NCBI GenBank assembly: GCA_958436175.1
Contig: CAUBJF010000015.1
Coordinates: 1-55,584, forward strand
DNA: 55,584 nucleotides
Direction: 5' to 3'
Origin: an uncultured Muribaculaceae bacterium
GTDB lineage: Bacteria; Bacteroidota; Bacteroidia; Bacteroidales; Muribaculaceae
The position numbers and the translations under genes are program-made. The number at the start of each line of letters is the position of its first letter. Positions within the stretch are counted from its first letter, which is position 1. The notes under the pieces are model-generated. The model saw nothing but the letters and a program-made list of their open reading frames with translations, did not search any database and had not been told where the DNA came from. Shown here piece after piece: positions 9,463 to 18,475 of the stretch.

Positions 9463-10671
9463 ATGAAACCCGAAATATCCCACCGGGGCGTTGAAATGCC
9501 CTCCTCGCCTATCCGCAAACTTGCCGGAGCCGCTGTAGAAGCCGAAAAAAGAGGCATTCATGTCTACCGGCTCAATATCGGTCAGCCCGATGTTCCTACT
9601 CCGCCGCAGGCGATCCAGGCACTGCATAATATCGACCGAAAGGTACTCGAATATTCCCCGTCAGAGGGCTTGAAATCCCTGCGCGACAAAATGTCGGAAT
9701 ATTACAGCAGGTTCGGCCTAAAAATATCGCCTGACGAGATAATCGTCACCTCTGGGGGCTCGGAGGCCGTGCTTTTCGCTTTCATGGCTTGTCTTGACCC
9801 CGGCGACGAAATCATAATTCCCGAACCGGCATACGCCAACTATATGGCCTTCGCGATATCTGCCGGAGCAGTCATAAAAAGCATAAATACAAATATCGAC
9901 GACGGCTTCCGCCTTCCTCCTGTCGAAGATTTTGAAGCCCTTATAACGCCTCGTACCAAAGGCATACTAATCTGCAACCCGAACAATCCGACAGGCTATA
10001 TCTACACCAAGGACGAACTGCTGAAAATAGCCGAGATAGTCAAAAGGCACGACCTGTTTCTGTTCTCCGACGAAGTTTATCGCGAGTTCTGCTATACCGA
10101 CACACCTTTCGTCTCGGCGATGCAGCTTCCGGGTATAGAGGAAAATGTGGTACTCATCGATTCCGTTTCCAAACGATACAACGAATGCGGCATACGTATC
10201 GGCGCACTCGTTACGCGGCATAAGGCACTCCGAGCCAACGTCATGAAATTCTGCCAGGCGAGACTCAGCCCTCCCCTTTTGGGGCAGATAGTAGCCGAGG
10301 CTTCCATTGACACTTCGGAGGAATACATGAAATATGTCTACAACGAGTATCTTGCACGGCGCAACTTCCTGATAAAAAGGTTGAACGAAATTCCGGGTGT
10401 TTATTCTCCGATGCCTATGGGTGCGTTCTATACCGTCGCATCCCTACCTGTCGAAGACGCAGATGATTTCTGCAAATGGACCCTCACCGAATTCAGCTAC
10501 AGAGGTCACACCGTCTTCATGGCTCCTGCTTCAGGTTTCTATACATCGGCCGACGAGGGACGAAACCAGGTCCGGATAGCCTATGTCCATAACATCGATT
10601 ATCTCTCCGGAGCCTTAGACACGCTCGAAGCTGCCCTTGAGGCATACAGACAAGTCAAGGGAGCCTCATAA
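9463..10671 (+). CDS. PLP-dependent aminotransferase (class I/II, aspartate-aminotransferase fold)
   Basis: A 402-residue fold-type I aminotransferase. Visible family features are NIGQPDVPTP near residue 37, the NPNNPTG motif around residue 170 and the Schiff-base lysine in DSVSKRYNECGIRIG. It most likely moves amino groups between an amino acid and 2-oxoglutarate; the amino acid cannot be told. The closest annotated relatives in Bacteroidetes are called aspartate or generic aminotransferases. Its 3' end overlaps the convergent aroB gene by 17 bp, so no terminator separates them. Confidence 0.9.
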   Translation: MKPEISHRGVEMPSSPIRKLAGAAVEAEKRGIHVYRLNIGQPDVPTPPQAIQALHNIDRKVLEYSPSEGLKSLRDKMSEYYSRFGLKISPDEIIVTSGGSEAVLFAFMACLDPGDEIIIPEPAYANYMAFAISAGAVIKSINTNIDDGFRLPPVEDFEALITPRTKGILICNPNNPTGYIYTKDELLKIAEIVKRHDLFLFSDEVYREFCYTDTPFVSAMQLPGIEENVVLIDSVSKRYNECGIRIGALVTRHKALRANVMKFCQARLSPPLLGQIVAEASIDTSEEYMKYVYNEYLARRNFLIKRLNEIPGVYSPMPMGAFYTVASLPVEDADDFCKWTLTEFSYRGHTVFMAPASGFYTSADEGRNQVRIAYVHNIDYLSGALDTLEAALEAYRQVKGAS

Positions 10672-11728
10672 GGTCACGATAGATATCGAGGGCTGCCTTT
10701 ATGTCTTCCGGACTAACAACCTGGTTTATCTCGGCTATGCCGATATCCCTTAGCAAGGAGAAATTGATGGCATCTGGCGATGAGTTCTTCTTATCCTGAC
10801 TCATAGCCTCGAGAAGCTCGGGGTAGTCGTCGCACGTTATGGCAAAAGCGCCATAATTCTGATACACAAAATCGGCAGTTTGATGAAGGACAGCTGAAGG
10901 GAAGCCAAGTTTTAAATGCGACAAAACAAGTTCAGCAACCATTCCCCAGGCTACCGCATAGCCGTGCGCTATAGGCTTCAAATGGTTGAGGGCATAGCTT
11001 TCCAGGGCATGGCCGATGGTATGTCCGAAATTGAGAGTCTTGCGAAGTCCTTTCTCGGTAGGGTCGCTGTCGACCACTTCTTTTTTGACAAGCACACTCT
11101 CCCCAAGCAGAGGCATCATCGCCTTCGAATCGAAAACAGGATACACCGGGTTGAAATTCAAAAGTTTAGACAAAGTTTGTCTGCTTTTGAGAAGACCATG
11201 CTTGATCATTTCTGCATAGCCCGAAAGGATCTCGCGTCGATCCAGGGTATTAAAATAGATTGTCGATATCACGACAGCCAATGGCTCAGCAAATGTGCCG
11301 AGCTGGTTCTTGTAACCATTGAAATTAATACCAGTCTTTCCACCGACGGCAGCATCGACAGCTCCAAGAACAGTCGTAGGGATGTTGACGACCTTCATAC
11401 CTCGCTTGAATGTCGAGGCTGCAAAACCTCCGAGGTCTGTCACAACACCTCCGCCAACATTAATTACGAGCGACGTACGCGATGCTCCGGCTTCGCTTAA
11501 CGATTGCCAGACAGATGTCAGGGTTTCGATATTCTTATTCTGCTCACCGGCAGGTATCACAATGCGCTTAGCCCCGGCAACATAACGGGATTCTTGCGCT
11601 AACTGAGGCAGGACGTGTTCTTCAGTATTAGTGTCCGCTAAGACAAAGATATCCCGAGCCCCACTATCTGCGACCAGTTCATCGACAGCAGGGCCTACCA
11701 GATTGGTGAACACGAGTTTCTGTTCCAT
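10655..11728 (-). CDS. aroB: 3-dehydroquinate synthase
   Basis: This 357-residue NAD- and zinc-dependent enzyme makes 3-dehydroquinate, step two of the shikimate pathway. Family motifs present are GGGVVTDLGGFAASTFKRG, the active-site stretch KTGINFNGYKNQLGTF, and FGHTIGHALE with metal-binding histidines. The ATG at 11728 lies 2 bp after the TGA of the upstream HAD gene, a typical coupled arrangement; the more distal TTG at 11737 would overlap that gene and is not needed. It is the last gene of a long minus-strand run starting at dxr. The C-terminus overlaps the convergent aminotransferase by 17 bp. Confidence 0.95.
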   Translation of the reverse strand: MEQKLVFTNLVGPAVDELVADSGARDIFVLADTNTEEHVLPQLAQESRYVAGAKRIVIPAGEQNKNIETLTSVWQSLSEAGASRTSLVINVGGGVVTDLGGFAASTFKRGMKVVNIPTTVLGAVDAAVGGKTGINFNGYKNQLGTFAEPLAVVISTIYFNTLDRREILSGYAEMIKHGLLKSRQTLSKLLNFNPVYPVFDSKAMMPLLGESVLVKKEVVDSDPTEKGLRKTLNFGHTIGHALESYALNHLKPIAHGYAVAWGMVAELVLSHLKLGFPSAVLHQTADFVYQNYGAFAITCDDYPELLEAMSQDKKNSSPDAINFSLLRDIGIAEINQVVSPEDIKAALDIYRDLMRLP

Positions 11729-11730
11729 CG

Positions 11731-12462
11731 TCAGCAAAAATGGGTATTCAACAGACCGCGCAGAAAGTTGTCACACTGAGTCATTGAGCCCAATTCGATG
11801 TCGGCTCCGGCTTCGAGGAGCGAACCTTTCGGAAGCGGTCCTGTACGGACACCAATTGTCAGTACCCCGGCTCTTGAGGCGGATTCCACTCCGAGAGGAG
11901 CATTGTCGATTCCAATACCCTGCCAGGGTTCAGCCCCTGTTTTCTTCAAGCCAGCGAGATATGGCTCAGGATCAGGTTTTCCCTTAGTCACATCGTAAGC
12001 AGTGACACGCAAGGTGAAAGCTTTATCATAGTCATCGTCAAGGCGGTCAAGAAGACTGCCCTGTCCTGAACCCGTGACTATGACAGGTATCAAACCGGCA
12101 TCACGAACAGTCTTTACGGTATCCTGAGCACCCGGCATTACACCCGGCGCCGGATATTCACGGAAAAATTCCGTTTTAAGCTTGTAGTAATGCCTGCATT
12201 CTTCATCGGTGGCATCTCGCCCAAACTGACGGTTGAAAAGAAGATTGATTGTCGAAGCCCCCGTACGGCCCTCGTAAGAGAAGAACTCTTCTTCCATGGC
12301 ATCGATACCGGCTGCCCCGCATACACGCTTCCATGCCTTTGCATGCAAGGGCATAGAATCATAGAGCACCCCGTCCATGTCGAAAAGCACCGTCTTAGGA
12401 ACGAATTGCACGAAACATGTACGTTGCAGATATTTTTCAATCGTCTTTTCCTCGAGCGTCAT
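11731..12462 (-). CDS. HAD-superfamily sugar phosphatase / beta-phosphoglucomutase-like
   Basis: A 243-residue haloacid dehalogenase-type hydrolase. Motif I is FDMDGVLYDS with nucleophile D28 and acid/base D30; motif II is VTGSG; the lysine motif is KGKPDPEPYL; the last acidic motif is GIDNAPLGVESA. The helical cap (about 45-115) follows the beta-phosphoglucomutase pattern. Substrate probably a small sugar phosphate. It overlaps the end of the AsmA-like gene by 26 bp and precedes aroB by 2 bp, so it is translated within the same operon. Confidence 0.88.
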   Translation of the reverse strand: MTLEEKTIEKYLQRTCFVQFVPKTVLFDMDGVLYDSMPLHAKAWKRVCGAAGIDAMEEEFFSYEGRTGASTINLLFNRQFGRDATDEECRHYYKLKTEFFREYPAPGVMPGAQDTVKTVRDAGLIPVIVTGSGQGSLLDRLDDDYDKAFTLRVTAYDVTKGKPDPEPYLAGLKKTGAEPWQGIGIDNAPLGVESASRAGVLTIGVRTGPLPKGSLLEAGADIELGSMTQCDNFLRGLLNTHFC

Positions 12463-15400
12463 TGTTTTCTTTCTTTTGTCTCCCGGATTTCTTTTTCTTA
12501 TCCTTCTTTGTTGTCTTTTCAGTCTCTACTCCTTCAGAAGTCACAGGGGCTTCTATATATCCTTCACGAATGAGGGCAACCGAGTCATTATGGCTTAATT
12601 GTCGCTCGTCCTCCGTCAATATACTCATATCCGGATTCTGAGCAATGTGAAGAGTTGCAAAGCGCGAGTTGCTGATGCCTCGACGGAACACATTCTGTAT
12701 CTGGCGTACGAGATTGACGCGCACAGTATCGACAAGCGCCATGCTCGTAAAAGTCGAAGAACCGTCCTTGAGCTTCGCGCCTCCGAAACGTACTTTATAT
12801 TTATCGGGATTGCCCTTGACATTGATGCCGAACTTGAATGGCAGCGGAGACTTCAACACAGAGATATGATAGTTGAAATTGAATGCAAGGTCGTTGTATC
12901 CTACTACTCCAAGTTTATAGCGGTCTATATTGAACGTAAAGGGGAAGAGTTCCATCTTGTTGTCTCGGACGATACATTCGACTTCCATGTGCTTGATTTT
13001 ATTGTCCGCCTTATCTTTGAATCTAAGCCACTTGCCCAGAGTGCGGTATGTTTCCGGGTTGATGAGCGCGAGAGAATCTCCCTTGAGCTTAATAGCCGCA
13101 TCGAGTGTCGGCAGTTCGAAGTTCATGGTGCTGTCGAGCCGCACCGTAGCAGCGATATCGGCATCTACAGTACCACTGAAATCCCTGATCAGAGGCATGA
13201 TGGAATCGACAGCCGGAACCAGGCTCAGAAATTTCTCAATCCTGAAATCATCGAGCATCATACCGAAACCGAACTGCATTTCGCGAGTATTCGGAGCGGA
13301 ATACAGGGCCGACAAAGACATCGAACCCGCATCGGAATTAGCCGCGAGATTATGCAGATTTACAGCCCCGTCATAAACAAGTATATCTCCTTTTAGATTC
13401 TTCATCACGAGGTCTGAATAGAGGATATTAGCTGCATTCATGCCAATATTTGCCTCGATATTTGAAGGGATCAGTATAGGTGCTGATGAACTACTTGTAT
13501 TGACATCGGCATCATCTCCCTCATCTTCAAGATTGGCATCATCGATACTGAAACCTTGAGAATTCTTTTCTTTATCACCGGCATAAGTCGAACCGGAAAA
13601 TGTGGCGGCGGCAAGTTCGTTGACATCGATAGTGTCGCTGACTATCTCAAAGTTGACCTTCAAAGGCGACGTGACACGTTTCGAGCCAAAACTTTTCTTG
13701 ATGTTCGTAATCAGGCCGGTCATATCCATATTGGAATTACCGGCACGATAGTTAAGACTCCTTATATTGACAGTGTCTGTCGAAAAACTTATATCAAGAC
13801 GGTTTACACGGTTTTTTAAGGGAAAATATGGAGTATAGAGTCGTGCGTGACTTGTCGAAATCTCACCGTTGAGAACCCAGTCATTCAGGAAACGTCTCAG
13901 GCCTTTGGACGCACCCCAGTCGATGGTCTCGAAATCGTCATTTTTCTCCATCCTGACTCGCTTCTGTTTCCGGCCGGACTCGGCTCTGCGTTTGGCTACA
14001 GCCAAAGCAAGCACAGAATCGGGTGACAGTTGCGGATACACGCTACTGAGACTGTCTATCGTTGCCTTCATACGACGCCGACGCTCACCTCGCTCCGGTA
14101 TCATATGGCCCTTGACATATATACCTGCTTTGGCAAGCATACCGACAGTACCGCCGCCACCGGCTGCAAGACGCTCAGCATCTATATCAAGTATGAATTC
14201 AGGTATGTGGGCATTTTTGTTATATCGGCGCATCATCACTTTACCCTCAAGACCTCTCATCCTCAAACCGGCTTTATCGGTAACCGAAACGACACGAAGC
14301 GAACCAAGCGAAAGTCCACCCCCCACAGGAATAAGGGCAGTGCTATCTATAGGTCTCGAGGCATTCTGTACACCGGCTCTCAGAGCAAGATCGGCAATAT
14401 TTATCTCAACACCCCCAAACAACATCGATGCAGTATCTGCAGTTACACCTGCCGACATAAGACGTTTCGCAGAGCTGCCTTCGTGACTTACGCGCCTGTT
14501 TGTATCGAAGTCGACACCAAGATGACCGATATTGACCATGTTGGCAGTATCTCCCGACAGCCAATATAAGTCATCTCCGTCCAGCCTACCGGAAACATTC
14601 AGCCTGTGATAGCCAGTACCCGAGAACATGGAAGCACTCCCTTTGATTGCAAAGTCGGCATTCAGCCTTCCTGAAATATAACCATCCAATTTATGCAGCA
14701 CAATCTGTGGCAGAAGAGAAAGATTCACCTGTCCTTTCATACTGCAGTCGAAAGCCGGATCCGAAATAAGCCTTGAAAGAACACCTTCGATATTTAGCTC
14801 TGTGGCGGGTCCGGCAAGATTCAGCTTGGAGACGCGCACAAGGGCCTTATCAAGGTCATTCCCCTGCAGATTTCCTTCTATTGCCAAAGCCATATTCTGA
14901 AGATGAGTATGCCCGTAGTCAAGAAACGATTCAGGCATCTCGATTCTATAATCAGCATATGGAATGGTATCGACAGACATGTCGAAAGGCTCGTTCAGTG
15001 ACGCAGAAAGAGAAACTGTTGCATCTGTGCTGAAGAAAGGTTTTTTGAGTCTGTACTTTCGACGAATATCTTCAGGCAGTACAGAAACTACCGACATAAT
15101 GTCGACAGGGTCTATATCGATCCTGCCGCTCTTTACAACCAGTTTCTTGGCGAAATCGACATCCGCGGTAATATCGGCTTTGAATAGGTCGGATTCTAAT
15201 CTGAAATCTTCCAGGCCAAGCACAAACGGACTCTCGGTCCTCCACTTGATACTTCCGTCGATGCCGAATGAAAGACCATCCAGCTCTACATAATCCCGAA
15301 CCATCGGACTTCTGATTATACCGCCTACCCCAAGTTTGTAACTCGGGGCTTTAATGCCTTCAAGAGACGCTTTGTCGAGAAGCACGATAGTAGCGTCGGT

Positions 15401-15991
15401 AGAATCAAGGGCATTGAAATAACGCAACTCGCGACAATCCTTAATCTCAAAATGATTTATACTGATCGCCGGTATCATGAGTTCATCTGTGTTACCTGAT
15501 GTTTCGTCGGCAGCGTATCCAGGTGCATATATATCATAATTCGATGAACCTTCCCTGGCGATAACTATATTTGCCGACGGAGACTCAATCAGGACATTAT
15601 GAAGAGCAATTTCTCCATCAGTCAAAAACTTACCAATATCTACCGTTCCTTCAAAATGACGGACAGACAGCAAAGAATCGCTGTATACCGGCAACTTCTT
15701 ACGCAAGCTATCGGGCATGGAATCGAACTTATGTGAGATAACATCCAGACCGTCGACACGCAGCCTCAACTTCGGGAATACAGGATGGAAATCAAGAGCG
15801 ACCCTTTCGATATCTACCCTGGCATCGACAAGACTATTGGAATATTTCACAACCAGGGCAGTAAGGCTCTCGGGCTTAAGAACTTTCACGGTGCAGATAA
15901 GTACGGCAGAGACAATGAGTACAAGCGCAAGCGTTACACCACCCAATACCCATGCTATAGGCAAAAGCCTATGTCCTAATTTACGGCTCAT
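12437..15991 (-). CDS. AsmA-like envelope protein, 1184 residues
   Basis: A very large, single-anchor envelope protein. One N-terminal membrane segment (about residues 10-32) is followed by an AsmA-type beginning (VEYSNSL-like, ARVDIERVALDFHPVFPKLRLRVDGL) and a long run of beta-strand-rich repeats. The C-terminus ends in a strongly basic tail (KKTTKKDKKKK-type) from about residue 1155. AsmA/TamB/YhdP relatives form lipid-conducting bridges between inner and outer membrane, so a role in outer-membrane lipid supply is plausible but inferred. Its ATG overlaps the preceding DUF5715 stop as ATGA, and its own end overlaps the HAD gene. Confidence 0.8.
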   Translation of the reverse strand: MSRKLGHRLLPIAWVLGGVTLALVLIVSAVLICTVKVLKPESLTALVVKYSNSLVDARVDIERVALDFHPVFPKLRLRVDGLDVISHKFDSMPDSLRKKLPVYSDSLLSVRHFEGTVDIGKFLTDGEIALHNVLIESPSANIVIAREGSSNYDIYAPGYAADETSGNTDELMIPAISINHFEIKDCRELRYFNALDSTDATIVLLDKASLEGIKAPSYKLGVGGIIRSPMVRDYVELDGLSFGIDGSIKWRTESPFVLGLEDFRLESDLFKADITADVDFAKKLVVKSGRIDIDPVDIMSVVSVLPEDIRRKYRLKKPFFSTDATVSLSASLNEPFDMSVDTIPYADYRIEMPESFLDYGHTHLQNMALAIEGNLQGNDLDKALVRVSKLNLAGPATELNIEGVLSRLISDPAFDCSMKGQVNLSLLPQIVLHKLDGYISGRLNADFAIKGSASMFSGTGYHRLNVSGRLDGDDLYWLSGDTANMVNIGHLGVDFDTNRRVSHEGSSAKRLMSAGVTADTASMLFGGVEINIADLALRAGVQNASRPIDSTALIPVGGGLSLGSLRVVSVTDKAGLRMRGLEGKVMMRRYNKNAHIPEFILDIDAERLAAGGGGTVGMLAKAGIYVKGHMIPERGERRRRMKATIDSLSSVYPQLSPDSVLALAVAKRRAESGRKQKRVRMEKNDDFETIDWGASKGLRRFLNDWVLNGEISTSHARLYTPYFPLKNRVNRLDISFSTDTVNIRSLNYRAGNSNMDMTGLITNIKKSFGSKRVTSPLKVNFEIVSDTIDVNELAAATFSGSTYAGDKEKNSQGFSIDDANLEDEGDDADVNTSSSSAPILIPSNIEANIGMNAANILYSDLVMKNLKGDILVYDGAVNLHNLAANSDAGSMSLSALYSAPNTREMQFGFGMMLDDFRIEKFLSLVPAVDSIMPLIRDFSGTVDADIAATVRLDSTMNFELPTLDAAIKLKGDSLALINPETYRTLGKWLRFKDKADNKIKHMEVECIVRDNKMELFPFTFNIDRYKLGVVGYNDLAFNFNYHISVLKSPLPFKFGINVKGNPDKYKVRFGGAKLKDGSSTFTSMALVDTVRVNLVRQIQNVFRRGISNSRFATLHIAQNPDMSILTEDERQLSHNDSVALIREGYIEAPVTSEGVETEKTTKKDKKKKSGRQKKENNDARGKDD

Positions 15992-16746
15992 ATATCTTTG
16001 TTGGCTGAGACGGTATCAGTCTCTATAGCTGTTATATGGAAACAAGCCTGGCGGCGTTCGTGTTTTACAACGCAACGGCCTTCGTTACGGAGGTCGAAGA
16101 CAATCTCCGCAAGGAGATTCTTCAGATCCTCGAAGGTCCTATGTGTCTTTGAGGAATCATCGCATATAAACTTGCTGTGGCTTATGTCGAAAGTAGTAGC
16201 GAACTGATGCGCGCTCTCCTGGGTAGCATTGCGGTTTACCCGTTTTAGCTTTCCAACGGTATGGGCTGTACGCAGCACACTTGTGACCTTCGGCCTGTAT
16301 GCGCCTCCACCTCTTGACTGGAGAGAATCGACAAAGCGACGGCCTATCTCATCGAGCAGAGCGGCGGCATGAGGTTTGAGATATGGATAGGAATGAGTCA
16401 GTTCGTCGACATAGTAATACTTGTTAGAGCTAATCTCGACAAGACCTTCGCCCTGCTGCCATGCATCGGAAAGGCTTTCAATAGGCTCTATGCCTCCGTT
16501 TGAAGCATACTCGATATGAATATAATTGCTGTCATTGAAGGCACGGCCAATTGGCCCGATGTTGCGCACACGCATACGTATGCAGCCATCGTCGGGCGCG
16601 CTGTCGAGATGCTGGTCATAGGGATTAGGAACTACAGTATCAGATAGCAACGCTGTCAGCACCGGCGACACATCGCTGCTTCGCCGGCCACAGCCACACA
16701 CAACAAGTAAAGCAAATAAAATGATGAACTTACAGATCCTTATCAT
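15988..16746 (-). CDS. DUF5715 lipoprotein, M15 peptidase-like
   Basis: A 252-residue protein with a lipoprotein signal (LLVVCGC). The core SVLRTAHTVGKL followed by ESAHQFATTFDIS has the S-x-H-(x6)-D spacing of the zinc site in M15/VanY-like D,D-peptidases, and a later histidine (ACFHI) could be the third ligand. It is therefore probably a periplasmic peptidoglycan peptidase or a fold relative; activity is inference. It lies 21 bp after the small unknown gene and overlaps the AsmA-like gene by 4 bp, suggesting joint work on the envelope. Confidence 0.7.
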   Translation of the reverse strand: MIRICKFIILFALLVVCGCGRRSSDVSPVLTALLSDTVVPNPYDQHLDSAPDDGCIRMRVRNIGPIGRAFNDSNYIHIEYASNGGIEPIESLSDAWQQGEGLVEISSNKYYYVDELTHSYPYLKPHAAALLDEIGRRFVDSLQSRGGGAYRPKVTSVLRTAHTVGKLKRVNRNATQESAHQFATTFDISHSKFICDDSSKTHRTFEDLKNLLAEIVFDLRNEGRCVVKHERRQACFHITAIETDTVSANKDI

Positions 16747-16767
16747 CTTATAACTGAGGGATATCTT

Positions 16768-17220
16768 TCAAGGACGCTGACCGTAATGGAGCCTGTACAT
16801 GAGCGTCGTGAGATTGATGACAGGCAGCGGACGATGCTTTAGGATCGTACCGGCAGTCCTGACGGCTATGATGCCGCGTAGTGCACCGACCGTAATACCG
16901 AGCATTGTTGTCATCAGCTTGCTGCCGACAACGACATCTTCACCCCGGCTCTCAACATACTCCTTAAGGTTCTTTACTTCGAAAGTAGACACGGCCGAAC
17001 AGACGAGCAGACGTTCGCGTATAAGGTTAATCACAGCTATATAGGAGCAGGAGACTACAATGCTGATACGCGAACGGTCAAGGTCTGGTATCACCTTGAC
17101 GTTCATATCGACCTGAACTTCCCTCGTCCCCAAACTGCGGAGGGCACGACGATTGATTGCGGTTGCTCCCGGCACTTCGTCGATAGATACCAGGCTCACA
17201 TTTATATCAGTATCTTTCAT
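16768..17220 (-). CDS. Conserved small protein of unknown function
   Basis: 150 residues, not recognised with certainty. It has no signal peptide or membrane segment. Alternating beta-strands are followed by a segment LGITVGALRGIIAVRTAGT and a C-terminal HRPLPVINLTTLM. That order resembles SecB-like chaperone folds, where a glycine-rich helix precedes a Pro-rich end, but the similarity is only a pattern and could be chance. It sits in the middle of the dxr-rseP-methyltransferase-DUF5715 run with short gaps on both sides, so it is probably expressed with envelope genes. Confidence 0.65.
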   Translation of the reverse strand: MKDTDINVSLVSIDEVPGATAINRRALRSLGTREVQVDMNVKVIPDLDRSRISIVVSCSYIAVINLIRERLLVCSAVSTFEVKNLKEYVESRGEDVVVGSKLMTTMLGITVGALRGIIAVRTAGTILKHRPLPVINLTTLMYRLHYGQRP

Positions 17221-17251
17221 TCTTTAAGAACGGCCAACATCACTGAATGGT

Positions 17252-18475
17252 TTACTCGACATAGAGGACAAGCCCTTTCAGGTACTCGCCTTCGGGATGA
17301 TAAATATTGACTGGATGGTCGGCAGGCTGAGTGAGCTGATGAAGGACACGAACCTTACGACCTGTCTGTGCGGCCGCACTGAAGACCGCAAGACGGAACT
17401 GCTCGCGAGTCACGGCCTGGGAACAAGAAAAGGTAAATAGGATGCCCCCGCTCTTGATTTTTTCGAAAGCCTTCGCATTGATGCGTCGATATCCCTGGAG
17501 GGCATTGCGCAGTGCGCTTCGATGTTTAGCAAAAGCCGGAGGATCCAGGATGATAAGATCGTAATAATCCGCATCCATGCTGTCAAGAAACTTGAAGGCA
17601 TCCGTCGCTGCGGAATGGTGGCGTATCTCGCCGGGGAAGTTCAGGGCGACATTGGCATCTGTAAGAGTCACAGCCTTTGCAGAGGAGTCGACTGAGACAA
17701 CTTCCTGCGCGCCCCCCGAGAGTGCATAGACAGAGAAACCACCCGTGTAGCAGAACATGTTGAGAACACGACGGCCGGCACTGTATTTTTTGAGCAAATT
17801 ACGGTTGTCGCGCTGGTCGACGAAGAAACCTGTCTTTTGCCCTTTGAGCCAGTCGATTTGGAAACGGAGGCCATTCTCGACGGATGTATCATGGGAGTAA
17901 GCCCCTATTATGTAATCATTCTGGGGGTCGAGATGAGCCTTATATGGCAGCGTGGTTTCAGATTTATAATAAACATTCCGAACCCCGAGACCTTCGAGGG
18001 CGACGAGTTCTTCAGCTATGGTATTCCGCGCAAAATGCATTCCCGGAGAATGAGCCTGCATCACGGCTGTATCGCCATATATATCGACAACAAGACCCGG
18101 CAAAAAATCACCCTCGCCATGAACAAGCCTGAATGCGTCCGTGTCGGGCGAAGGCAGCCCGAGCGCTTTACGGAGATTGAAAGATTCAACCAGACGACGG
18201 CGATAGAATTCACGGTCGATAATCTCTCCGGCATCGAACGACAACATGCGGACAGCTATACTACCTATCTGGAAATGGCCCGTACCTATAGTGCGGCCAT
18301 CGGATGCAGAAATACTTACGAGATCACCCTCCTCGATACCGTCGTCTTCATCGGGCATACGCACAAGAGCACCTGAGAACACCCAGGGATGGAAGCGGTC
18401 GAGAGACTCTTCTTTGCCGCGTCGCAGCATCAGGACAGGAAGTCCTGCTTCGTTTTTCAAAATCTTGTTTTTCAT
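17252..18475 (-). CDS. Class I rRNA large-subunit methyltransferase, RlmI-like
   Basis: A 407-residue SAM-dependent RNA cytosine-C5 methyltransferase. An N-terminal PUA domain (about 12-90, with HPWVFSGAL) is followed by the Rossmann methylase domain: motif I VLNMFCYTGGFS, the acidic turn VVSVDSS, motif IV LIILDPPAFAKH and a later FSCSQAV cysteine. This order matches RlmI/YccW-type 23S rRNA methyltransferases; the exact position modified is unknown. Its ATG overlaps the rseP stop codon as ATGA, indicating translational coupling. Confidence 0.88.
   Translation of the reverse strand: MKNKILKNEAGLPVLMLRRGKEESLDRFHPWVFSGALVRMPDEDDGIEEGDLVSISASDGRTIGTGHFQIGSIAVRMLSFDAGEIIDREFYRRRLVESFNLRKALGLPSPDTDAFRLVHGEGDFLPGLVVDIYGDTAVMQAHSPGMHFARNTIAEELVALEGLGVRNVYYKSETTLPYKAHLDPQNDYIIGAYSHDTSVENGLRFQIDWLKGQKTGFFVDQRDNRNLLKKYSAGRRVLNMFCYTGGFSVYALSGGAQEVVSVDSSAKAVTLTDANVALNFPGEIRHHSAATDAFKFLDSMDADYYDLIILDPPAFAKHRSALRNALQGYRRINAKAFEKIKSGGILFTFSCSQAVTREQFRLAVFSAAAQTGRKVRVLHQLTQPADHPVNIYHPEGEYLKGLVLYVE

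Noticed and set aside
12599..13396. 265-codon plus-strand frame inside the AsmA-like gene
   Set aside because: Shadow of a long, strongly coherent minus-strand protein.
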